The position numbers and the translations under genes are program-made. From WTGJ01 sp965237765 (GTDB lineage Bacteria > Chloroflexota > Anaerolineae > Aggregatilineales > Phototrophicaceae): DNA of 64,000 bases. The DNA lies in assembly GCA_965237765.1 (NCBI GenBank), contig OZ250157.1:310001-374000 (forward strand), in the 5' to 3' direction. Positions 8,125 through 15,768 of the stretch are shown here, one piece after another (within the stretch, counting starts at the first letter, position 1; each line of letters opens with the position of its first letter). The notes beneath the pieces are model-generated. The model did not search any database. It was not told the origin of the DNA and saw nothing but the letters and a program-made list of their open reading frames with translations.

Positions 8125-9700
8125 TCCTGAAGGTGAATCCGGCGGCATCGCGCGCGCCACCGGCTGGCTGGCGCTCGGCAACATTAGCAGCCGCCTGCTC
8201 GGCCTGGCTCGCGAAATGGCCCTCGCCAACCTCTTCGGCGCGACGCCGCTCGTCGAAGCCCTCCGCATCGCCATCATCATCCCGCGCACGCTCTACGATT
8301 TGCTCATCGGCGGCAACCTCAATGGCGCCATCATGCCGGTCTTCGGCGCGGTCGACGAGCGCGAAGGCCGCGCCTCGCTCTGGCAACTGGTCTCGCTGCT
8401 ACTGACTCTCGCCAGCCTCTCACTGGCCCTGGTCGTGCTGGCGCTGGAGTTATTGGCCGTGCCTGTCGTGCGGCTGGTCGCGCCCCATGTCGCCGATGAA
8501 ACGGCCGCCCTCGCCACGCAGTTGCTGCGCATTACGGCGCCCGGATTGCTCTGCTTCGGGGCCTTCGCCATCCTGAGCGGCGCCTTGCTCGCAATCCGCC
8601 GCTTCAGCTGGCCAGCTTTCGCGGTCACTGTCTTTAACGGCACCATCGTCGTCATCCTGCTGGCAATCGGGCTCACCGACCAGCTGGCGGCGAGCGGGAA
8701 AATCCGCCTGGTGGCTGGCGCATGGTTTCTCGCGTCTGTCTTGATGATGGCCCTGCAAATTCTCGGCTTGCGGCGCGCGGGCTGGCGCTTATCCCGGCCG
8801 CGTCCGCATCCGCAATTGCGCCGAATCGCGCGGCTTGCCCTGCCGGTGCTGCTCATACTGCTCCTCGATGTGCTGGTTACGCGACTCTTCACCTATCGCC
8901 TCGCCAGCCAGAGCGGCGCCGGCAGCATCAATTACATGGAGCTGGGCACTACGCTCATCCAATTTCCGCAGGGCCTGGTGGCCGCCGCCATAAGCCTGGC
9001 CATCTTACCTACGCTCGCGCGCCACGCTAGCGCCCAAACGCCCGGCGACCCGCAAGCCTTCACCGCGACTCTCAATCGCGGCCTGCGGCTGGCAACAGCC
9101 CTCATTTTGCCGGCCGCGATGGGGATGTTCCTGCTGGCGCCAGCGATCGTCTCCTTGCTCTTCGAACATGGCGCTTTCACCGCTATCGATGCCAGCCGCA
9201 CTACCGAAGTATTGCGCTATTACTTACCCGGCCTGCCCTTCGCCGCGCTCGACCTCATCCTCGTCTACGCCTTTTATGCCCGGCAGGACACGCGCACGCC
9301 AGCCCTCATCGGCGCGGTGAGCCTGGTGTTCTATATGGCGGTCGCCACATTGCTCTGGGGTACGCTCGGCCTGCTCGCCTTAATGCTGGCGGATAGCGCC
9401 AAACACGCCCTGCACGCCGCCCTGAGCGCCTGGTTGCTGCATCGACAAGCGCGCGCCCTAGCCCCCGCACCCTTGCTGAGGACCGCGCTCCGTTGTCTCG
9501 CCGCCACCCTGGCCATCGTCGCGCTGGCAGCAGCTGCCTTCGCGCTCGGGCAGGAACTATTCGGCTCTGGCAAGTTCGCGCTAGCTGCGAACCTGGCGCT
9601 CAGCGGCGGAGCGGCCGGCCTCGCCTATTTCGCCCTGATGCACGCCCTGGGGGTGGCGGAAATTGGTGAGTTCCTCGCCGGTTTGCGCCGTGGAAGATGA
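8111..9700 (+). CDS. murJ: Lipid II flippase MurJ
   Basis: A 529-residue MATE-like membrane protein with about 14 hydrophobic segments. The opening ALGNISSRLLGLAREMALANLFG is the MviN/MurJ signature, and PRTLYDLLIGGNLNGAIMPVF follows. It moves lipid-linked peptidoglycan precursor across the membrane. The frame is open from 7874, but GTG 8111 follows AGGA by five bases and gives the correct N-terminus, overlapping the preceding gene by 14 bases. Spore- or exopolysaccharide-related MurJ paralogues cannot be excluded. Confidence 0.88.
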   Translation: MTAINPEGESGGIARATGWLALGNISSRLLGLAREMALANLFGATPLVEALRIAIIIPRTLYDLLIGGNLNGAIMPVFGAVDEREGRASLWQLVSLLLTLASLSLALVVLALELLAVPVVRLVAPHVADETAALATQLLRITAPGLLCFGAFAILSGALLAIRRFSWPAFAVTVFNGTIVVILLAIGLTDQLAASGKIRLVAGAWFLASVLMMALQILGLRRAGWRLSRPRPHPQLRRIARLALPVLLILLLDVLVTRLFTYRLASQSGAGSINYMELGTTLIQFPQGLVAAAISLAILPTLARHASAQTPGDPQAFTATLNRGLRLATALILPAAMGMFLLAPAIVSLLFEHGAFTAIDASRTTEVLRYYLPGLPFAALDLILVYAFYARQDTRTPALIGAVSLVFYMAVATLLWGTLGLLALMLADSAKHALHAALSAWLLHRQARALAPAPLLRTALRCLAATLAIVALAAAAFALGQELFGSGKFALAANLALSGGAAGLAYFALMHALGVAEIGEFLAGLRRGR

Positions 9701-9767
9701 CCTCAAATACTACACCGCAACCCAAAGCGCTAATCAAGCGTAATGCGAACCAGTGAAGGAGCCCGCA

Positions 9768-10160
9768 ATGTCCAGAGAAATCTCTCGCGTGATAGCCACC
9801 GCCATCATCTGGAGCGTGTTGGCCCTCATTTTCGGCTTCTTGCTCATTGGTGAGTCGCTTGGCGTATTCGAATTCGTTCTGGGTATCGTGGTCATCGGCT
9901 GTGGTTTCGCTGGGACTGCGGCCATCTGGGAGCAATTGAATGATTCACCCGTCCACCTGCATTTGGATGGCCAAGGGAAAACGTCAACTCATACAAAGAA
10001 ACGCAAGGGGCGGCTGGATGACGAGCAACTCCGTCGCCTGGCCGATTCGCTGGATGAAGATTCCGCCGCCACACTGCTCGCCGCGCTGCAGGAACGCGAT
10101 GGCGCAGACGGCGAATTCCTCTCCCTGCGCCGCCTTATAGACGACGACTCGCATTCCTAA
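9768..10160 (+). CDS. Small membrane protein of unknown function
   Basis: The 130-residue product has two hydrophobic segments (about 7-29 and 33-53), then a hydrophilic, charged tail with a Lys/Arg patch (KKRKGR) and an acidic helical end. I do not recognise the family. The tail LDDEQLRRLADSLDEDSAATLLAALQ looks like a helical hairpin and could bind a partner in the cytoplasm. ATG 9768 is chosen because AAGGAG lies six bases before it; a GTG at 9753 is possible. The stop codon overlaps the end of the convergent aminotransferase gene. Confidence 0.7.
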   Translation: MSREISRVIATAIIWSVLALIFGFLLIGESLGVFEFVLGIVVIGCGFAGTAAIWEQLNDSPVHLHLDGQGKTSTHTKKRKGRLDDEQLRRLADSLDEDSAATLLAALQERDGADGEFLSLRRLIDDDSHS

Positions 10161-11353
10161 CTGGCGATGGCTTCTTGCCCCACGAATTGCTGCCATTCGC
10201 CACTCATCAGGATCTCTTCCATCGCCGCCACCGCAGCGCGCACTTCTTCGTCGCTATTGTAGAAATGCGGCGCTACGCGAATCCCCGCCAGCGGCCGGTA
10301 ATCGATGAGAATGCCGCGCGCCAGCATCGCCTGGCTGACGACTTGCGAATGCGGCGGATCGATGACCACCATACCGCCTCGCTCATCGGGATTAGCAGGC
10401 GAGCGCGTCACATATCCCGCCGCTTCGGCCAGTTCAAATAGAAGCGCCGTTTGCCGCCGGCTCTTGGCGCGGATATTGGCCACACCCACCTCAGCGATGG
10501 TGGCGATGCCAGGCTGCACGGCATATAGCGGCGCGACGGGGAAGGTGCCATTCAACATGCGATAGGCGTCGTCGCGCAGCTCGATCGCATCCACTTCAAA
10601 ATCGAACGGTCGCTGGTGAGCGAACCAGCCGGTGATCTTCGGGCGCAATTGCGGCAACCGGTCTGGCCGCACGTAGAGGAAAACGCCGCCTGGCCCGCCG
10701 CACATCCATTTCAGCGCGCCGCCGATGTAGTAATCCACACCCAGCTCGCCCACATCGACCGGGATGATGCCCACGCTGTGATAGCCATCGACGATGACCT
10801 CGGCACCCACCTGCGCCGCGCGCTCAGCGATGGCACCCACGGGCATGATGTAACCACTGCGGAAGAGCACATGATTCACCAGCACGAAACGCGTCCGCTC
10901 ATCGATAGCCGCGCACATCGCCTCGGCCGGAACGTGAATGCCATCCGCGCTTTCCACAACGACCAGTTCGATATGCGGCGGCAACAGCTCTTTGAGCACA
11001 TAGAAATCGGTGTGGAAGATGAGGCTACTGACGACGACGCGGTTTCGGCGCGCATCGCTGAAATCCATGGCGCTGAGCAGGATGCTGAGCACGATGCTGG
11101 CGTTCGGGTGCATCGAGATACTGCCGGGCGGCGCGTGGATGATTTCGGCGAATTGGTCGCCCACGACACCATTCAAAGCCCACCAGCGCTCGCCCCAGGC
11201 GCCGACACCGTGCGTCGCCCAATCCTCGGCGTATTGCGCCATGCTGCCATAGACGTCGCGTGGCATCGCCCCCAACGAGTGGCTCACCAGATAATTGCAA
11301 CGCTCCAAAATGGGAAAGCGCTCGCGGTAGGCCAATAGCGGGTCGTTCAGCAT
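10157..11353 (-). CDS. Kynureninase-like PLP-dependent class V aminotransferase-fold enzyme
   Basis: This 398-residue fold-type I PLP enzyme resembles kynureninase. Visible parts are VSHSLGAMP, a HPNASIVLSIL cofactor-phosphate region, VDGYHSVGIIPVD holding the PLP aspartate, and IGGALKWMCGGPGGVFLYV with the Schiff-base lysine in the kynureninase context K-x-x-x-GGPG. No other kynurenine-pathway gene is nearby, so a selenocysteine-lyase/desulfurase or other lyase role is also possible. The start ATG follows GGGGA. Confidence 0.75.
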   Translation of the reverse strand: MLNDPLLAYRERFPILERCNYLVSHSLGAMPRDVYGSMAQYAEDWATHGVGAWGERWWALNGVVGDQFAEIIHAPPGSISMHPNASIVLSILLSAMDFSDARRNRVVVSSLIFHTDFYVLKELLPPHIELVVVESADGIHVPAEAMCAAIDERTRFVLVNHVLFRSGYIMPVGAIAERAAQVGAEVIVDGYHSVGIIPVDVGELGVDYYIGGALKWMCGGPGGVFLYVRPDRLPQLRPKITGWFAHQRPFDFEVDAIELRDDAYRMLNGTFPVAPLYAVQPGIATIAEVGVANIRAKSRRQTALLFELAEAAGYVTRSPANPDERGGMVVIDPPHSQVVSQAMLARGILIDYRPLAGIRVAPHFYNSDEEVRAAVAAMEEILMSGEWQQFVGQEAIAS

Positions 11354-11416
11354 GGTAATTTCCCCTCATCTGCTGCGGCACATATCCTAGCACAAGCGGC
11401 CACCTGCCACACGCGC

Positions 11417-11445
11417 TTGACACGGTCACCGCTGCGCGCTACAGT
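11417..11445 (+). promoter_or_regulatory. Promoter of the his operon
   Basis: TTGACA (11417-11422), 17 bases, TACAGT (11440-11445). The predicted start is near 11452, about 140 bases ahead of hisH. The long leader holds a short ORF with a ribosome site and a terminator-like hairpin. Confidence 0.65.
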
Positions 11446-11467
11446 TCTTCTATTCGGAAGGCTCGCC

Positions 11468-11506
11468 ATGTCTCACGTCCATATGCCCATGAAAGCAAGA
11501 ATCTGA
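11468..11506 (+). CDS. Possible his leader peptide, 12 residues
   Basis: ATG 11468 lies six bases after GGAAGG and encodes MSHVHMPMKARI then TGA. Two of twelve residues are His. It lies directly after the promoter and before a G+C hairpin (11546-11560), ahead of hisH. This is the layout of an attenuator leader, although the His content is far lower than in enteric hisL (seven His in a row). It could equally be a chance ORF. Confidence 0.35.
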   Translation: MSHVHMPMKARI

Positions 11507-11545
11507 CCGCGCCGGGCGCAGCATGGCTAGCACGAGCAATTGCAT

Positions 11546-11564
11546 CCCCGCGCCGCGGGGATTT
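11546..11564 (+). terminator. Terminator-like hairpin in the hisH leader
   Basis: CCCCGC (11546-11551) pairs with GCGGGG (11555-11560) across GCC, followed by ATTTT. The stem is short but very stable; the T run is weak. It may serve as an attenuator terminator or as a leader structure. hisH starts 33 bases after the stem. Confidence 0.4.
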
Positions 11565-11592
11565 TGTGTAATTCAGGGGGAAGTGAGCATCC

Positions 11593-12216
11593 ATGACAGT
11601 GGTCGTCGACTATGGCGCGGGGAATTTGCGCAGCGTCCTGCATGCGCTGCAACACCTCGGCGTGGAGCGCACGCGCGTCGTTCGTTCGGGCACGGATGCC
11701 GCATACCTACAGCGCGCCACGCGCATCATCCTGCCGGGCGTAGGCGCCTTCGGCGCGGCGCTCACGCAACTGTGCGCGACGGGCCTGACCGAGCCGCTGC
11801 GCGAAGCCATTGCCGCCGGCCGGCCCTACTTGGGCATCTGCCTCGGCATGCAATTCCTTTATGAGGGCAGCGAGGAAGCGCCCGGCGTTCCGGGGCTCGC
11901 CATCTTACGAGGCTACGTGCGCCGTTTTCCTGATGCGCCCGCGCGCCCTGTGCCACATATGGGTTGGAACCAGCTGCGTGCTCGGCGTGTATCACCCCTG
12001 CTGGCGAGCATCCCGACCAGCGCCTATGCCTATTTCGTGCACAGCTACTATTGCGCGCCAGCCGACGATGCCGATACGCTGCTCAGCACCGACTATGGCG
12101 GAGAATTCGCTGCTGCCGTCCAGCGCGACCGTCTCTTCGCCGTCCAGTTCCATCCCGAAAAGAGCCAGAGCGTCGGTTTGCGCTTGCTGGCGAATTTCCT
12201 GGAGTGGAGCGCGTGA
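11593..12216 (+). CDS. hisH: Imidazole glycerol phosphate synthase, glutamine amidotransferase subunit
   Basis: This 207-residue class I amidotransferase starts VVVDYGAGNLRSV. The nucleophile elbow is GICLGMQFL with the catalytic Cys, and FHPEKSQ carries the catalytic His-Glu pair. With HisF it makes imidazole glycerol phosphate and AICAR from PRFAR and glutamine; HisH supplies the ammonia. It is the first gene of a compact his run, and its stop overlaps the GTG of hisA (GTGA). No hisB lies beside it. Confidence 0.95.
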   Translation: MTVVVDYGAGNLRSVLHALQHLGVERTRVVRSGTDAAYLQRATRIILPGVGAFGAALTQLCATGLTEPLREAIAAGRPYLGICLGMQFLYEGSEEAPGVPGLAILRGYVRRFPDAPARPVPHMGWNQLRARRVSPLLASIPTSAYAYFVHSYYCAPADDADTLLSTDYGGEFAAAVQRDRLFAVQFHPEKSQSVGLRLLANFLEWSA

Positions 12217-12947
12217 TCGTTTATCCAGCCATTGATTTGCGCGATGGGAAAGTTGTTCGTTTGCGGCACGGCGACCCGACACGGCAGACCACTTTCAGTA
12301 ACGACCCCCTGGCCACCGCCCAACGATGGCAGGACGAGGGCGCGCGCTGGCTGCATATGGTCAACCTCGATGGCGCCTTCAGCCAGGCCAACGATAACGA
12401 GTACGCCTTGCGGGATGCGGCGCGGCTGGATCTGCGCGTCCAATTCGCCGGTGGTTTGCGCAGCCTGGCCGATATAGAACGCGTGCTGGATTTTGGCGCA
12501 GCGCGTGTCGTGATCGGCACAGCGGCGCTCGAGCAACCCAATCTGATCGGCGCGGCCCTCGCGCGCTGGGGGGCGGAGGCCATCGCTGTCGCCCTGGACG
12601 CACGTGAGGGCCGCGTCGCCACCCATGGCTGGCTCGTGCAATCCGAACGGCAGGTGGCCGATGTCGGCCGGGAATTCGCCGCGCTGGGATTGCGCCATAC
12701 CCTTTTCACCGACATCAGTCGCGATGGCGCGTTGAGCGGCGTGAACATCACCGCGACGAGCGAGCTGGCGCACGCGACCGGCACTCAGGTCATTGCTTCC
12801 GGCGGTGTGCGCGACGCAGCCGATATCCGCGCGTGCGCTGCCGCCGGGAATATCGCCGGCGTCGTCATCGGCATGGCGCTCTACTCCGGCCGCCTCTCCT
12901 TGGCCGCAGCCTTAGCCGCAGCCTCAGCAAAGGACGACACATGCTAG
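12213..12947 (+). CDS. hisA: ProFAR isomerase (phosphoribosylformimino-5-aminoimidazole carboxamide ribotide isomerase)
   Basis: A TIM barrel of 244 residues with YPAIDLRDGKVVRL at the N-terminus, carrying the catalytic base Asp, and FTDISRDGALSG in the second half with the second catalytic Asp. Both phosphate-binding ends are present, QFAGGLRS and IASGGV. It opens the ribose of ProFAR by an Amadori rearrangement. GTG 12213 is chosen: it overlaps the hisH stop by four bases and gives the standard N-terminus. Confidence 0.95.
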   Translation: MIVYPAIDLRDGKVVRLRHGDPTRQTTFSNDPLATAQRWQDEGARWLHMVNLDGAFSQANDNEYALRDAARLDLRVQFAGGLRSLADIERVLDFGAARVVIGTAALEQPNLIGAALARWGAEAIAVALDAREGRVATHGWLVQSERQVADVGREFAALGLRHTLFTDISRDGALSGVNITATSELAHATGTQVIASGGVRDAADIRACAAAGNIAGVVIGMALYSGRLSLAAALAAASAKDDTC

Positions 12948-13711
12948 CGAAACGCATCATCCCTTGCCTGGATGTGCACGAAGGCCGTGTCGTCAAGGGC
13001 GTCAACTTCGTCAACTTGCGTGACGCTGGCGACCCGATCGAGCAAGCGGCTCTTTATGACCGCGAAGGCGCCGACGAGCTGGTCTTTCTGGATATCAGCG
13101 CCTCGCACGAAGCGCGCGCGACGACGCTCGCCATGGCGCGCGCGGTCGCCGAAACGCTCTTCATCCCCTTTTGCGTCGGCGGCGGCATCCGCAGCCTGCA
13201 GGACATCCGCGCCACCCTACTGGCGGGCGCGGATAAGGTATCCATCAACAGCGCCGCGCTGGCCAATCCATCCCTCATCGACGAAGCGGCGCGCGCTTTC
13301 GGCAGCCAGTGCATCGTCGTCGCCATCGACCCAAAGCGCGTGAATGGCCGCTGGCTCGTGCACAGCCACGGCGGCCGCCGCCCGACCGAGCGCGAGGCCG
13401 TCGCCTGGGCGCGGGAAGTCTGCGAGCGCGGCGCCGGCGAGATCTTGCTCACCAGCATGGACCGTGATGGCACGCAGGCCGGCTACGATTTGGAGATGAC
13501 GGCGGCGGTGAGCGCTGCGGTGAGCGTGCCGCTGATCGCCTCTGGCGGCGCGGGGGAAGCGTCGCATTTCGCCGAGGCGCTCACGGTTGGCGGCGCGAGC
13601 GCGGCGCTGGCGGCCTCCCTGTTTCACTACGAACAGCTGCGGATTGGCGATTTGAAGCGCGAATTGGCGCGGCGGGGCATCCCGATACGACTGGGCGGCT
13701 GGGAGGAATGA
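12941..13711 (+). CDS. hisF: Imidazole glycerol phosphate synthase, cyclase subunit
   Basis: The 256-residue barrel begins MLAKRIIPCLDVHEGRVVKG (catalytic Asp) and has LVFLDISASHEAR, FCVGGGIRSL, LLTSMDRDGTQAGYD (second catalytic Asp) and LIASGGAG. It closes the imidazole ring using ammonia channelled from HisH. ATG 12941 overlaps the hisA stop (ATGCTAG). Confidence 0.96.
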   Translation: MLAKRIIPCLDVHEGRVVKGVNFVNLRDAGDPIEQAALYDREGADELVFLDISASHEARATTLAMARAVAETLFIPFCVGGGIRSLQDIRATLLAGADKVSINSAALANPSLIDEAARAFGSQCIVVAIDPKRVNGRWLVHSHGGRRPTEREAVAWAREVCERGAGEILLTSMDRDGTQAGYDLEMTAAVSAAVSVPLIASGGAGEASHFAEALTVGGASAALAASLFHYEQLRIGDLKRELARRGIPIRLGGWEE

Positions 13712-14067
13712 TGGAGATTCGGCACCTGAGCGAGGCGGAAATCGCGACGATCCGCTGGGGCGCAGATTCGCTCATTCCGGCGATCGTGCAGGATGCATGC
13801 ACCCTACAGGTGTTGATGCTGGCGTACATGAACGAAGCTACCCTGCGAGAAACGCTGCGGCGCGGCGAGGCGGTCTTTTGGAGCCGCAGCCGTCACCAGC
13901 TCTGGCACAAAGGCGCCACCTCTGGCAATACCCAGCGTGTCCTTGAGATTCGCCTTGATTGCGACCAGGATACTCTACTCTTGCTCGTAGAACCCCGCGG
14001 CCCCGCCTGCCACACCGGCAAAACCAGTTGTTTTGATGAATCAGCATCTCAAGAGGTCACAAAATGA
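13708..14067 (+). CDS. hisI: Phosphoribosyl-AMP cyclohydrolase (stand-alone HisI)
   Basis: The product is 119 residues. LMLAYMNEATLRETL, FWSRSRHQLWHKGATSGN and LDCDQDTLLLLVEPRGPACH followed by TGKTSCF carry the zinc and magnesium ligands. It hydrolyses the purine ring of PR-AMP. In many bacteria HisI is fused to HisE; here it stops after a short tail (DESASQEVTK) whose bases already belong to the A+T-rich patch. The next gene's ATG overlaps its TGA. The fused HisIE arrangement seems to have been split at this point. Confidence 0.93.
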   Translation: MMEIRHLSEAEIATIRWGADSLIPAIVQDACTLQVLMLAYMNEATLRETLRRGEAVFWSRSRHQLWHKGATSGNTQRVLEIRLDCDQDTLLLLVEPRGPACHTGKTSCFDESASQEVTK

Positions 14068-14891
14068 TGAGTTGGTCAAAACAGCAACTGAAAAATACCT
14101 TATCTCCTTCCGCAGATAAGGATCCCGATTTCCATGACGACAATGAAGTGGAAGATAAAGAATCACAAGAAATTTCTTCCTCTCATGAACAACCAAGTGA
14201 CAGGGTGGATCTCCCTACTGTGGAGGATCTACTAAATCCGCTGCTGCTCGCAATGCATTCACTAGGCGGTTCCGCGAGCAATCAAGAAATTGAAGTAAAA
14301 GTGATCAAACAGGAGAGCATTACAGAGAAACAGTTAGCTGTACTCACAAAACCGAGCTCCGGTAAACCAGGTAAGCCAATATTTATCAGACGTTTAGGAT
14401 GGGCAAGAACTTATCTTAAAGACTTCGACATCCTGGAAAATCCAGCAACCGGAACGTGGTCACTTACAGATTTAGGCAAACAAACCTTTCATGTCAATTC
14501 GGAAGAAGTTAAACAGGCCTATGACGAACAACGCCGAATCCGTAAAGCTGAACGAGAAGCCAAAAAGGAGAAGGAGAAACAGATAGAAGAAGAATTCACA
14601 TCCGATTTCCTCACTGAACTCGAATCCACCCTCCGCCAGCGCCGCATCCGCCGCCCGCCGAACAGCTACTCCGCCCAACTCTTCGCCGCGGGCCCGGCCC
14701 GCATCGCCCAAAAAGTCGGCGAAGAAGCGCTCGAGGTCGTCATCGCCGCCATCCACGAAACCCGCGAGCGGCAAATCTCCGAAGTCGCCGACCTCCTCGT
14801 CCATACCCTCATCCTTCTCGTCGAGCTCAACATTCCGCTCGAGGAAGTGCTGGCCGAGCTGCAGCGCCGCCACGAAGCGCGCACCTCATGA
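14064..14891 (+). CDS. hisE: Mrr_N-like winged-helix domain fused to phosphoribosyl-ATP pyrophosphatase (HisE)
   Basis: Residues 1-48 are polar and probably disordered. Residues about 50-150 resemble the N-terminal winged helix of Mrr-type restriction proteins: LPTVEDLLNPLLLAMHSLGG, then RRLGWARTYLKDFDILENP, then GTWSLTDLGKQTF. A charged Glu/Lys helix (about 155-180) links to HisE at about 182-270, which is complete: PPNSYSAQLF, RIAQKVGEEALEVVIAA and EVADLLVHTLILL. HisE removes pyrophosphate from PR-ATP. The first two-thirds is A+T-rich (26/60 G+C at 14101-14160), whereas the HisE part is G+C-rich (47/60 at 14641-14700). AAGAGG precedes ATG 14064. I know of no described Mrr_N-HisE fusion. Confidence 0.82.
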   Translation: MMSWSKQQLKNTLSPSADKDPDFHDDNEVEDKESQEISSSHEQPSDRVDLPTVEDLLNPLLLAMHSLGGSASNQEIEVKVIKQESITEKQLAVLTKPSSGKPGKPIFIRRLGWARTYLKDFDILENPATGTWSLTDLGKQTFHVNSEEVKQAYDEQRRIRKAEREAKKEKEKQIEEEFTSDFLTELESTLRQRRIRRPPNSYSAQLFAAGPARIAQKVGEEALEVVIAAIHETRERQISEVADLLVHTLILLVELNIPLEEVLAELQRRHEARTS

Positions 14892-14962
14892 TCGTGCCCG
14901 CGCACGTGTGCTGATTTGTGATAGAGTCTTTCCCACCCGGGTAAACACAAAGGAGACCAATT

Positions 14963-15460
14963 ATGACCGGCAACCACTACGACAAACTCATCGGCATCAT
15001 CACCGATGGCCCCGACCGCTCCGCCTTCACGATCGATCGGCAACTCGATGGCCTCTCCCACGGCGATTGCCTGCTCCAGCTTCCCTTCCGCGGCAATTGC
15101 GCCAACTGGGTGCTCGGGCATATCATTTCCTCCCGCAGCTCGATGATCAAGCAAATCACCGGCGAAACCTATTGGGATGACGAAGCGGATGCGCTCTACA
15201 AATTCAACTCCGAGCCCATCACCGATGGTGAACACGCCCTGCACCTCGATCGCCTCTTAGAAGACCTGAAACTGTCCGCCGCTGCCCTGAAAACAGCTGT
15301 CGCTGGGGCATCACAAGAACAGCTGGACGCCATCTGGAACGAAGAGCGCAAGACGTCCCTGCTCGATTTCCTGCTCTTTATGACCTGGCACGAAGGTTAC
15401 CACGTCGGCCAGTTTGAATACCTGCGCCAGCTCGCGGGAAAAAACGACAAAGTCATCTAA
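14963..15460 (+). CDS. DinB/YfiT-like four-helix metalloprotein
   Basis: A 165-residue all-helical protein of the DinB fold. The likely metal ligands are the His in CANWVLGHII and the two His in WHEGYHVGQFEYLRQLAG, the usual three-His pattern. Family members act as thiol-dependent transferases or are of unknown function. GGAG precedes ATG 14963. It probably forms an operon with the YciI-like gene nine bases downstream. Confidence 0.8.
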   Translation: MTGNHYDKLIGIITDGPDRSAFTIDRQLDGLSHGDCLLQLPFRGNCANWVLGHIISSRSSMIKQITGETYWDDEADALYKFNSEPITDGEHALHLDRLLEDLKLSAAALKTAVAGASQEQLDAIWNEERKTSLLDFLLFMTWHEGYHVGQFEYLRQLAGKNDKVI

Positions 15461-15468
15461 GAGGCGGG

Positions 15469-15768
15469 ATGCGCACCTTTTGCTACCAGAATCAGCTCGT
15501 CGATCCGTCAGCGGACGCCAACCCGGACGAGGCGACCATCGCCACCATGCGCGCGCATTTCGCTTACCTCAAAGATGCGCTCGCTGCGGGGCAATTAGTA
15601 TTGGCGGGGCCATGCGAGGACCTGGCCTTCGGCCTCGTCATCTTCCAGGCCGAAGACGATTCAGCGGCGCGCGCATTCATGGCGAATGACCCCGCCATCT
15701 GCGCCGGCCTCATGACGGCCGAGCTTCATCCCTTCCGCGTTTCGCTCATCGCCGGGCGCCTAGCCTGA
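15469..15768 (+). CDS. YciI-like protein
   Basis: The 99-residue alpha/beta product has the YCII-like shape: AHFAYLKDALAAGQLVLAGPC, then FGLVIFQAEDDSAARAFMANDPA, then AELHPFRVSL. Most members have no known activity, though some resemble muconolactone isomerase or act in aromatic degradation. It stops at TGATG, overlapping the metG start by one base. Confidence 0.8.
   Translation: MRTFCYQNQLVDPSADANPDEATIATMRAHFAYLKDALAAGQLVLAGPCEDLAFGLVIFQAEDDSAARAFMANDPAICAGLMTAELHPFRVSLIAGRLA

Noticed and set aside
14040..14070. Programmed frameshift joining hisI and hisE into one polypeptide
   Set aside because: The overlap ATGA has its own ribosome site AAGAGG before ATG 14064, and no strong slippery heptamer is present; separate translation explains it.
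14064..14620. Mobile element insertion in the his operon
   Set aside because: The patch is A+T-rich, but I see no terminal inverted repeats, target duplication or transposase; it is better described as a captured domain.
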